From positions 62,001-126,000 of the forward strand of contig NZ_JARVKY010000024.1 of NCBI RefSeq assembly GCF_029813785.1: a stretch of 64,000 bases of DNA, in the 5' to 3' direction. Made by a program: the position numbers and the translations under genes. How positions within the stretch are numbered: the stretch's first letter is position 1; every line of letters begins with the position of its first letter. Positions 57,530-64,000 of the stretch are shown here, piece by piece. The DNA is from Streptomyces sp. DH41. GTDB lineage: Bacteria; Actinomycetota; Actinomycetes; Streptomycetales; Streptomycetaceae. The notes beneath the pieces are model-generated. The model was not told the DNA's origin. It saw only the letters and a list, made by a program, of their open reading frames with translations, and searched no databases.

Positions 57530-60337
57530 CTAGCCCACCGACGAGTAGGCGACGACCCCGCGCAGCAGTTCGTCCACCGCCTTGCGCGCGTTCTTCGGGA
57601 CCGTCGAGCCCGCGGCGGGCGCGGCGGCCGAGATCTGGCCGAGGACGTCGATGACCTGCTTGCACCAGCGGACGAAGTCACCGGCGGGCAGCTCCACCTC
57701 GCGCAGCACCTCGTCGAGGCCCTTGCCGGACGCCCACATGTACGCGGCCCAGGCGAAGCCGAGGTCGGGTTCGCGCTGGCCGACGCCCTCCGTCTGGCTG
57801 ATCCGGAAGTCCTCCTCCAGGGCGTCGAGCCGGCCCCAGATGCGGACCGTCTCGCCGAGCGCGGCCTTGGCCTTGCCGGAGGGCAGCTTCGGTGCCATCG
57901 CGTCGTCGGCCGCCCGGGACTCGTAGACCAGCGCGGACACGCAGGCGGCGAGCTCGGCCGGGGAGAGCCCCTCCCAGACGCCCTCGCGCAGGCACTCGCT
58001 GGCGAGCAGGTCCAGCTCGCCGTAGAGCCGGGCGAGACGCTTGCCGTGCTCGGTGACCTCGTCGCCGCGCAGGTAGTCCATCTCCGTCAGCAGCGCGACG
58101 ATCCGGTCGAAGGTACGGGCGATGGTGTTCGTACGGCCCTCGATCCGGCGCTCCAGTTGCGAGGTGTCGCGCAGCAGCCGGTGGTAGCGCTCGGCCCAGC
58201 GGGCGTGGTCCTCGCGGTCGTCGCAGCCGTGGCAGGGGTGGGCGCGGATGTCCTTGCGCAGCCGCGCGATCTCCCGGTCGTCGGCGGCCTGGGAGCGCTT
58301 CTTACGGGCCCGCTCCGGCGGGATGTGCCCGGCCTTGGTGCGCAGCGCGGAGGCGAGGTCGCGTCGGGACTGGGGCGAGCGCGGGTTGAAGGACTTCGGG
58401 ATCCTCATCCGCTCCAGCGCCTCGACCGGCACCGGGAAGTCCATCGACGCCAGCCGCTTGACCTGCCGCTCGGCGGTCAGCACCAGCGGGCGGGGCCCGT
58501 CGTGGTGCTCGAAGCCGCGGTGGCCGTTGGACCGCCCGGCGGGCAGGCCCGGGTCCAGCACCAGGGCGAGGCCCGCGTACTTGCCCGTCGGCACGTGGAT
58601 GACGTCGCCGGGCTTCAGCTTCTCCAGCGCCACGGCGGCCTCGGCACGCCGCTGGTTGGCGCCCTGGCGGGCCAGCTCGGTCTCGCGGTCCTTCAGCTCG
58701 CGGCGCAGTCGCGCGTACTCCTCGAAGTCGCCGAGGTGGCAGGTCATGGAGGCCTTGTAGCCCTCCAGTCCCTCCTCGTTGCGCTGCACCTGCCGGGAGA
58801 TCCCGACGACCGACTTGTCCGCCTGGAACTGCGCGAAGGAGGTCTCCAGCAGCTCTCGCGAACGGTGCCGGCCGAACTGCTCGACCAGGTTGACCGCCAT
58901 GTTGTACGACGGCTTGAAGCTGGAGCGCAGCGGGTACGTGCGCGTGCCGGCCAGCCCCGCGAGGTGCTCGGGGTTCATGGCGCGCTGCCACAGCACGACG
59001 GCGTGGCCCTCGACGTCGATGCCGCGCCGGCCGGCCCGGCCGGTGAGCTGCGTGTACTCGCCGGGAGTGATGTCGGCGTGCTGCTCGCCGTTCCACTTGA
59101 CGAGCTTCTCCAGGACCACCGAGCGGGCGGGCATGTTGATGCCGAGGGCGAGGGTCTCGGTCGCGAAGACGGCCTTGACCAGTCCGCGGACGAAGAGCTC
59201 CTCGACGACCTCCTTGAACGTCGGCAGCATGCCCGCGTGGTGGGCGGCGATGCCTCGCTCCAGGCCCTCCAGCCACTCGTAGTACCCCAGGACGTGCAGG
59301 TCCTCGGTGGGAATGGAGGCCGTGCGCTCCTCCACGAGGGCGCGTACCCGGTCCCGCGCGTCCTCGTCGTTGAGCCGCAGCCCGGCGTGCAGGCACTGCT
59401 GGACGGCGGCCTCGCAGGCGGCGCGGCTGAAGATGAAGGTGATCGCGGGCAGCAGCCCCTCGGCGTCGAGCCGCTCGATGACCTCGGGCCGGCCCGGCGT
59501 CCACATGCGGGAGCGCTGTCTGCGCTCCCGCTCCCGGTCGGCCTCCTTCATGGCCCGGCCGCGCCTGCGGTCCTGGTAGGAGGGGCGGCTCGCCTCCATG
59601 CGCGCCATGCGCGTGAGGTCGGGGTTGACGGCCCTCTTACGGCCCTCGCCCTCCTCGAACAGGTCGTACATCCGGCGCCCGGCCAGCACGTGCTGGAACA
59701 GCGGCACCGGCCGGTGCTCGGAGACGATCACCTCGGTGTGGCCGCGGACGGTGTCGAGCCAGTCGCCGAACTCCTCCGCGTTCGACACGGTCGCCGACAG
59801 TGACACCAGGGTCACGGATTCGGGGAGGTGGATGATCACTTCCTCCCAGACGGCGCCGCGGAAGCGGTCGGAGAGGTAGTGCACCTCGTCCATGACCACG
59901 TACCCGAGGCCGAGGAGGGTCTGGGAACCGGCGTACAGCATGTTCCGCAGGACCTCGGTGGTCATCACGACCACCGGGGCGTCGGAGTTCACGCTGTTGT
60001 CCCCGGTGAGCAGGCCCACCTTGTCCGCCCCGTAGCGACGGCACAGGTCGGCGTACTTCTGGTTCGACAGCGCCTTGATGGGCGTCGTGTAGAAGCACTT
60101 CTTGCCCTGCTGGAGGGCGAGGTGGACGGCGAACTCGCCGACGATCGTCTTGCCGGAACCGGTGGGCGCGGCCACCAGCACACCCTTGCCCGCCTCGAGC
60201 GCCTGGCAGGCCTCGATCTGGAAGGGGTCGAGGCCGAAGTCGTACATCTCGCGGAAGGAGGCGAGCGCGGTGGCCTGCTCGACAGCGCGCTGACGGGCTG
60301 CCGCGTACCGCTCGGCCGGTGAGAGATCCTCTGTCAT
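57530..60337 (-). CDS. helY: Ski2-like DExH-box RNA helicase (HelY)
   Basis: The 935-residue helicase has the DExH core: Q-motif DPFQIEACQAL, Walker A LVAAPTGSGKTIVGEF, TTPIKALSNQKYADL, DEVHYLSDRFRG, SLSATVSNAEEF, then TETLALGINMPARSVVLEKL, QLTGRAGRRGID and the Ski2-specific C-terminal domains. Related Ski2/Mtr4 helicases unwind RNA for degradation. In actinobacteria it adjoins tatC-tatA-pafBC. ATG at 60337 begins MTEDLSPAERYA. It ends with an RNA-binding C domain. Confidence 0.94.
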   Translation of the reverse strand: MTEDLSPAERYAAARQRAVEQATALASFREMYDFGLDPFQIEACQALEAGKGVLVAAPTGSGKTIVGEFAVHLALQQGKKCFYTTPIKALSNQKYADLCRRYGADKVGLLTGDNSVNSDAPVVVMTTEVLRNMLYAGSQTLLGLGYVVMDEVHYLSDRFRGAVWEEVIIHLPESVTLVSLSATVSNAEEFGDWLDTVRGHTEVIVSEHRPVPLFQHVLAGRRMYDLFEEGEGRKRAVNPDLTRMARMEASRPSYQDRRRGRAMKEADRERERRQRSRMWTPGRPEVIERLDAEGLLPAITFIFSRAACEAAVQQCLHAGLRLNDEDARDRVRALVEERTASIPTEDLHVLGYYEWLEGLERGIAAHHAGMLPTFKEVVEELFVRGLVKAVFATETLALGINMPARSVVLEKLVKWNGEQHADITPGEYTQLTGRAGRRGIDVEGHAVVLWQRAMNPEHLAGLAGTRTYPLRSSFKPSYNMAVNLVEQFGRHRSRELLETSFAQFQADKSVVGISRQVQRNEEGLEGYKASMTCHLGDFEEYARLRRELKDRETELARQGANQRRAEAAVALEKLKPGDVIHVPTGKYAGLALVLDPGLPAGRSNGHRGFEHHDGPRPLVLTAERQVKRLASMDFPVPVEALERMRIPKSFNPRSPQSRRDLASALRTKAGHIPPERARKKRSQAADDREIARLRKDIRAHPCHGCDDREDHARWAERYHRLLRDTSQLERRIEGRTNTIARTFDRIVALLTEMDYLRGDEVTEHGKRLARLYGELDLLASECLREGVWEGLSPAELAACVSALVYESRAADDAMAPKLPSGKAKAALGETVRIWGRLDALEEDFRISQTEGVGQREPDLGFAWAAYMWASGKGLDEVLREVELPAGDFVRWCKQVIDVLGQISAAAPAAGSTVPKNARKAVDELLRGVVAYSSVG

Positions 60338-60461
60338 CGTGCTTTCGAGCGTACCGGGCCGCACTGACAACAGGACGATCATTATCGGGATCGGTCCCGG
60401 GACGGAGAGCGTGAGGCGTTCCGTGGGGCGGCGACGCGCGCCGTCACCGCCCCGGTGTGCC

Positions 60462-61412
60462 TCAGGTCACGTCGTCGTAGCCGTTGACCCGGTCCCTCGT
60501 GGTCTGCTCGGGCAGGGCACGGGCGGTCGTCACGGGTTCGACCTCGTCGATGCTTTCGGGCGTGAGGTCCAGCTCGGACGCCTCATCGTCGTCGGGCTCC
60601 AGATCCTCGCGGCGGGCCCTGCGGCGGTCGTTCAGCAGGGAGACGGTGACCGCGGCGAAGTACAGGACCCAGATCGGTCCGGCCAGCATGACCATCGTCA
60701 GGGGGTCGGTGCTCGGCGTGGCGATGGCCGCGAACAGCGTGATGCCCATGATCATGGCGCGCCACCAGCCGAGCATCCGCTTGCCGGTCAGCACTCCGGT
60801 GAAGTTGAGCATGACCAGCAGCAGGGGCAGCTCGAAGGAGAGACCGAAGACGATCACCATGCGGGTGACGAGGTCGAGCAGCTCGTCCAGCGGCAGCAGG
60901 TTGTCGACGTTGCTCGGCGTGAACTCGATCAGCACCTTCGCCGAGGTGGGCAGCACCGCGTAGGCGAAGTAGGCACCGACGAGGAACAGCGGCGCGCCGG
61001 TGGCGACGAACGCGTAGGCGTACTTCTTCTCACTCTTGTGCAGGCCCGGGGCGACGAACGCCCACAGCTGGTACAGCCAGACCGGGGAGGCCAGCACGAT
61101 GCCCGCCGTCAGGGACACCTTCAGAGCCAGGGTGAAGGGGCCGAGCAGACCGTTGAGGGTGATCTGCGCGCACGGTTCCGAGCCGGTCTCCGACTGAGCC
61201 AGCTCCGCGAACGACTTCTCACAGCCGATCGACTCGAGGATCGGCTCGGTGAGGACGTTGATGATCTCCTCGTAGAAGAAGGCGGCGACGACGGTGACGG
61301 CGACGATGGCCAGCAGCGCCTTCGCGAGCCGGTTGCGGAGCTCACGAAGGTGCTCCGCGAGGGGCATCCGCCCCTCGGGATCCTTCTCCTTGTTGCGGGC
61401 AGGCTTAAGCAA
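60462..61412 (-). CDS. tatC: Twin-arginine translocase subunit TatC
   Basis: The 316-residue TatC has six membrane helices and the receptor signature RMPLAEHLRELRNRLAKALLAI, with the Glu/Arg face binding RR signal peptides. Next come PVWLYQLWAFVAPGLHKSEKKYAYAF and FGLSFELPLLLVMLNFTGVLTGKRM. A charged C-terminal tail of about 50 residues is typical of actinomycetes. The start codon is TTG at 61412 with only a weak ribosome site, so translation may depend on tatA upstream, which ends 47 bases before. Confidence 0.95.
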   Translation of the reverse strand: MLKPARNKEKDPEGRMPLAEHLRELRNRLAKALLAIVAVTVVAAFFYEEIINVLTEPILESIGCEKSFAELAQSETGSEPCAQITLNGLLGPFTLALKVSLTAGIVLASPVWLYQLWAFVAPGLHKSEKKYAYAFVATGAPLFLVGAYFAYAVLPTSAKVLIEFTPSNVDNLLPLDELLDLVTRMVIVFGLSFELPLLLVMLNFTGVLTGKRMLGWWRAMIMGITLFAAIATPSTDPLTMVMLAGPIWVLYFAAVTVSLLNDRRRARREDLEPDDDEASELDLTPESIDEVEPVTTARALPEQTTRDRVNGYDDVT

Positions 61413-61459
61413 CCCACGTTCCCATCTCGTGCGGCGGGCCGGAGGTCACCGGCCCTGCG

Positions 61460-61750
61460 TCAGCGCTTGGTCGTGTCCGTCGGCTCGGAGACCGGCCGGG
61501 AGCTGGTCACATCGCCGGGGGCGGCCTTGATGGTGCGCTGCGCCGCGGCCTGCTCGGGGGTGTTGGGCGGGTCGGCGGGAGCGGCGTCGTCCGACTTGCT
61601 CTCGCTCTTCATCGCCTTGGCCTCGCTCTTGAGGATGCGCGCCGACTTGCCGAGCGACCGCGCCATGTCCGGAAGCTTCTTCGCGCCGAACAGCAGGATG
61701 ATGACGACGAGGATGAGAATGATCTCGGGGGCTCCGAGCCTTCCGAACAT
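61460..61750 (-). CDS. tatA: Twin-arginine translocase subunit TatA
   Basis: The 96-residue TatA has one membrane helix (EIILILVVIILLFGAKKLPDMARSLGKSARIL) followed by an amphipathic helix and a charged tail. The FGAKKLPDMARSLGKS hinge is typical of TatA. A GAAGGT ribosome site precedes ATG. TatB is not in the window. Confidence 0.96.
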   Translation of the reverse strand: MFGRLGAPEIILILVVIILLFGAKKLPDMARSLGKSARILKSEAKAMKSESKSDDAAPADPPNTPEQAAAQRTIKAAPGDVTSSRPVSEPTDTTKR

Positions 61751-61836
61751 AAGTCTTTACCTTCTCACCGAGGCGGCTGGGTGGGGGTGCTGTCCGACCG
61801 GCCGGACATGCGTCCGATCGATCGTCTTGTGCAGCG

Positions 61837-61867
61837 ATCGTAACGCTCAGGGGTAAACGTGAGGCAA
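61837..61867 (-). promoter_or_regulatory. Possible promoter of tatA-tatC
   Basis: On the minus strand TTGCCT (61867-61862) is followed after 19 bases by TACGAT (61842-61837), about 85 bases before tatA. The spacing is slightly long for the main sigma factor. Confidence 0.35.
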
Positions 61868-62029
61868 TCCCTGTGCGTACTCCCGTCCGCGACCGGGCCT
61901 CGTTTTTCCGGGTCGCGACCAGCAGCGTACCGTCAGGGGCCCGTGGGGTGACAGGGCGAAGTGCCCCAAAACGCGACTCACACGCGTCCATGGGGTCACG
62001 CACGTGGGTCCGCGGCGGTGTTCAGGCCT

Positions 62030-62224
62030 TCACAGCGTGTCCACGGCGCGCGCGGCGCTCTCAGTCGCGCGCTCCAGCTCCTCCGCCGCCAGGCTGATCC
62101 GGTGGGCCGAGTCCGTCACCTGCCGGCCCAGGCGCCGCGCCTCCACGAACACCTTCACGGCGAACACCGCGAGAACGGCGAGACCCAGGAAACCCACGGC
62201 AACCGCGAACATCGGCCAGAACAT
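62030..62224 (-). CDS. Small membrane protein with amphipathic helix
   Basis: The 64-residue protein has one N-terminal membrane helix (MFAVAVGFLGLAVLAVFAVKVFV) followed by an amphipathic helix (EARRLGRQVTDSAHRISLAAEELERATESAARAVDTL). The layout, hydrophobic helix plus alternating charged helix, resembles small DUF948-like coiled-coil proteins. It lies between tatA and the zinc-ribbon gene in conserved order. ATG at 62224; function unknown. Confidence 0.72.
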   Translation of the reverse strand: MFWPMFAVAVGFLGLAVLAVFAVKVFVEARRLGRQVTDSAHRISLAAEELERATESAARAVDTL

Positions 62225-62313
62225 GACGCCGAGCCTAGACCGTCCCGCGGACTGGTCATAAACGCGGTGCCGGGACGCGGAAGCCGGGGACGCCGGGGCC
62301 GGGGACGCCGGTC

Positions 62314-62607
62314 CTACACGGTGGAGTGCAGCCGCAGGGTCCTGACCCCGCCGCCCGTGAGCAGCTCCACGACCCGCTCCCCCGCCGGCTTGCGGACGGC
62401 GGACCCGCACTCGGGGCAGGTGAACGAGTAGAAGGTGGTACGGCTCGTGGCGCCGATGGCGAGGCGCAGGGCGCTCGCGGCGAGCTCGAAGCTGCCCCGG
62501 CAGTCCGGGCAGCCCGCCTTGAACACGACCGGGGACACACGTCGCATGCCGGCGAACGCGGACGCCGCCGTCATACCCGGCGCCCCTGGCCCCGCGGGCT
62601 CGCTCAC
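62314..62607 (-). CDS. Zinc-ribbon protein
   Basis: The 97-residue protein has two Cys pairs, CPDC and CPEC, 32 residues apart, which fit a zinc ribbon (AGCPDCRGSFELAASALRLAIG, TFYSFTCPECGSAVRKPAGERV). No enzyme motif is visible. GTG at 62607 overlaps the pafC stop as GTGA, so it is translationally coupled to pafC. Role unknown. Confidence 0.75.
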   Translation of the reverse strand: MSEPAGPGAPGMTAASAFAGMRRVSPVVFKAGCPDCRGSFELAASALRLAIGATSRTTFYSFTCPECGSAVRKPAGERVVELLTGGGVRTLRLHSTV

Positions 62608-63650
62608 AGTCCTCGCTCCTGCCTGTCGGGCTGTCCCTCGCCCGGCCCCCGGCGCGCGCCGCCCGCCTCGATCCCGTCGTACGCCGCCAGCGCCTCGCGG
62701 GCCGCCTGCCGGGCGCTGCCGGCGAGCTCGGGCGGGGAGACGATCCGGCCGTCACGTCCGAGCCGCAGCGCCAGCCGCCGCAGGGACGCCGGGTCGGGGG
62801 TACGCAGAGCGATGCGCAGACCGCCGTCGGGAAGCTCGTCCGCGCTGTCGTGCGGGTAGTACTCGGCGACCCAGCGCCCGCCGGGGCCGACCTCCACCAC
62901 GACCTCGGGGTCCTCGGCGGCGGGCTGCACCAGCCCCTCCGACAGGTCCCGCAACTCCACCTCCGGCGGAGCGGAGGGCTCGTCCATGATGCGGATCTCC
63001 GCGACCCGGTCGAGCCGGAAGGTGCGCCGGGCCTCCGAGCGGCGGCACCAGGCCTCCACGTACGTGTGCCCGACGCTGACGAGCCGGATGGGGTCGATCT
63101 CGCGCTCGGTGACCTCGTCGCGGGCCGGTGAGTAGTAGCGGATCCAGAGCCGGCGGCGCTCCGAGATCGCCCGGTCGACGTCGGCGAAGACGCCGCCCTC
63201 GGACTCGAAGGTGACGGACAGGCGCGAGCTGGCGCCCGCGGCCTCGCCGGCCGAGGTCTCCACCTTGGCGGTCGCCCGCAGCAGCGCCTGCCGGTCGCTC
63301 TCCCGCAGGCCGGGCAGAGTCGCCACGGCCCGGGCGGCGACGAGCAGCGCGGTGGCCTCGTCGGCGGCCAGCCGCAGCGGCTCGGCGGCGTCCGCGCCGA
63401 GGGCGGCGGGGTTGTGCCACCAGATGCGCTCGCCGTCGGTGTCGATGTCGAGCAGATCGCCGCCGCGGAAGCTGGTGCCGCACATGGGCAGCACGTCGAG
63501 GTCGGAGACCAGCTCGTCCTCGGTGATGCCGAAGGCGCGCGCCACGTCCTCGACCCGGGCACCCGGGCGCTCCCGCAGATACGTCACCAGGGACAGCATC
63601 CGTCGGGTCTGGTCGATGGCGTTCACGGGCCTGACCGGTTTGCCTGCCAC
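62604..63650 (-). CDS. pafC: WYL-domain transcriptional activator PafC
   Basis: The 348-residue protein has an N-terminal winged helix (RRMLSLVTYLRERPGARVEDVARAFGITEDELVSDLDVL) and a WYL domain (RRRLWIRYYSPARDEVTEREIDPIRLVSVGHTYVEAWCRRSEARRTFRLDRVAEI) with a C-terminal extension. PafB and PafC form a heterodimer that activates DNA-damage genes in mycobacteria. A start at GTG 63626 (VNAIDQT) would equally match the family; GTG at 63650 is given. It follows the pafB gene by 18 bases. Confidence 0.93.
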   Translation of the reverse strand: MAGKPVRPVNAIDQTRRMLSLVTYLRERPGARVEDVARAFGITEDELVSDLDVLPMCGTSFRGGDLLDIDTDGERIWWHNPAALGADAAEPLRLAADEATALLVAARAVATLPGLRESDRQALLRATAKVETSAGEAAGASSRLSVTFESEGGVFADVDRAISERRRLWIRYYSPARDEVTEREIDPIRLVSVGHTYVEAWCRRSEARRTFRLDRVAEIRIMDEPSAPPEVELRDLSEGLVQPAAEDPEVVVEVGPGGRWVAEYYPHDSADELPDGGLRIALRTPDPASLRRLALRLGRDGRIVSPPELAGSARQAAREALAAYDGIEAGGARRGPGEGQPDRQERGL

Positions 63651-63668
63651 AGTGTTGTCCGCTCCCCC

Positions 63669-64000
63669 TCAGCCCTTGGCCACGGCACGCAGCCGGTCCA
63701 CCACGTCCGCACGCAACTCCGCGGGCTCCAGCACCACCACGTCCGGCCCGAACTCGACCAGCCAGGCGTCCAGGCCGTGCCCGTACGGAATCTCCAACTC
63801 GTCCCAGCCGTCGCCCAGTTCCCGCACCCCGGTCGCCTTCGCCCGAAGGGGGTACCCCGCGCCCGTACGCAGCCGGATCAGCGCGGAGCGGTCGGCGGTC
63901 TCCCCCGCCCAGCTCGCGACCGTCTCACGGACGGTGACGACGTCGGGCACGGGGGCGGTGAACCGTGCCCCGCGCGAGCGCACCTTGCCCGTGATCCGGG
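63669..64000 (-). CDS. pafB: WYL-domain transcriptional activator PafB (3' part)
   Basis: The frame runs off the right edge; the visible 110 residues are the C-terminal extension of PafB: TVRETVASWAGETADRSALIRLRTGAGYPLRAKATGVRELGDGWDELEIPYGHGLDAWLVEFGPDVVVLEPAELRADVVDRLRAV. The fold follows the WYL domain. With PafC it should form the PafBC dimer. The start and HTH lie outside the window. Confidence 0.88.
   Translation of the reverse strand, partial: RITGKVRSRGARFTAPVPDVVTVRETVASWAGETADRSALIRLRTGAGYPLRAKATGVRELGDGWDELEIPYGHGLDAWLVEFGPDVVVLEPAELRADVVDRLRAVAKG

Noticed and set aside
60462..61750. tatB within the tat locus
   Set aside because: Only one TatA-like helix protein is present; its FGAKKLPDMARSLGKS hinge is of TatA type, and TatB lies elsewhere in streptomycetes.

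Overview
This window is chromosomal DNA from a Streptomyces. The sequence is about 70% G+C with strongly GC-biased third codon positions, and GTG starts and 4-base ATGA/GTGA gene overlaps are common. The gene order matches the conserved core of the Streptomyces coelicolor chromosome around SCO1575-SCO1643: argCJBDR, pheST, infC-rpmI-rplT, glnA4, conservon cvn9 (rarABCDE), helY-tatC-tatA-pafC-pafB. These assignments come from recognised protein families and gene order, because no database search was possible.

Layout. 1-1071: an FMN-binding domain protein (5' end outside the window) and ApbE, which flavinylates such proteins. 1321-6169: the arginine operon argC-argJ-argB-argD-argR on the minus strand, behind one strong promoter. 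6289-15250: accessory genes: a P-loop kinase, a secreted GH51 arabinofuranosidase, a DUF6314 protein, a phosphatase-fold protein without its catalytic histidines, a GNAT enzyme, a MocR regulator divergent from a DMT exporter, DUF1918, and a secreted GHL10 glycosidase. 15426-19546: 3-hydroxybutyryl-CoA dehydrogenase, a lipoprotein next to a probable gene remnant, a small coiled-coil membrane protein, a NUDIX hydrolase and an NsdA-like regulator.

19969-27560: translation genes pheS-pheT and infC-rpmI-rplT, with a sensor kinase and a TrmH-type rRNA methyltransferase between them; infC appears to start at an ATC codon. 27960-35587: DUF1844, SseB, a class A beta-lactamase-like serine hydrolase, an orphan type VII-associated mycosin coupled to a repeat-rich membrane protein, a PLP fold-III enzyme and a DUF2510 protein. 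35619-40845: a gamma-glutamylation catabolic cluster (SDR, aldehyde dehydrogenase, GlnA4-type ligase, FadR-type regulator, PuuD-type hydrolase), which in S. coelicolor is tied to ethanolamine use.

40990-52548: a LysR regulator with a TDT transporter, a cytosolic metal-receptor protein, a cupin regulator, a glycine-betaine ABC transporter whose permease is fused to two binding domains, a 5'-3' exonuclease, an iron-box-controlled siderophore-interacting protein, a GNAT enzyme and a pseudouridine synthase. 52542-57163: conservon cvn9 with a P450 that lacks the ExxR motif. 57530-64000: helY, tatC, tatA, two small proteins, pafC and the 3' part of pafB. No tRNA, rRNA, CRISPR array, insertion sequence or prophage was seen. 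The most unusual features are the infC start, two small duplications that copy convergent stop codons, the degenerate phosphatase, the double-receptor transporter and the ExxR-less P450.
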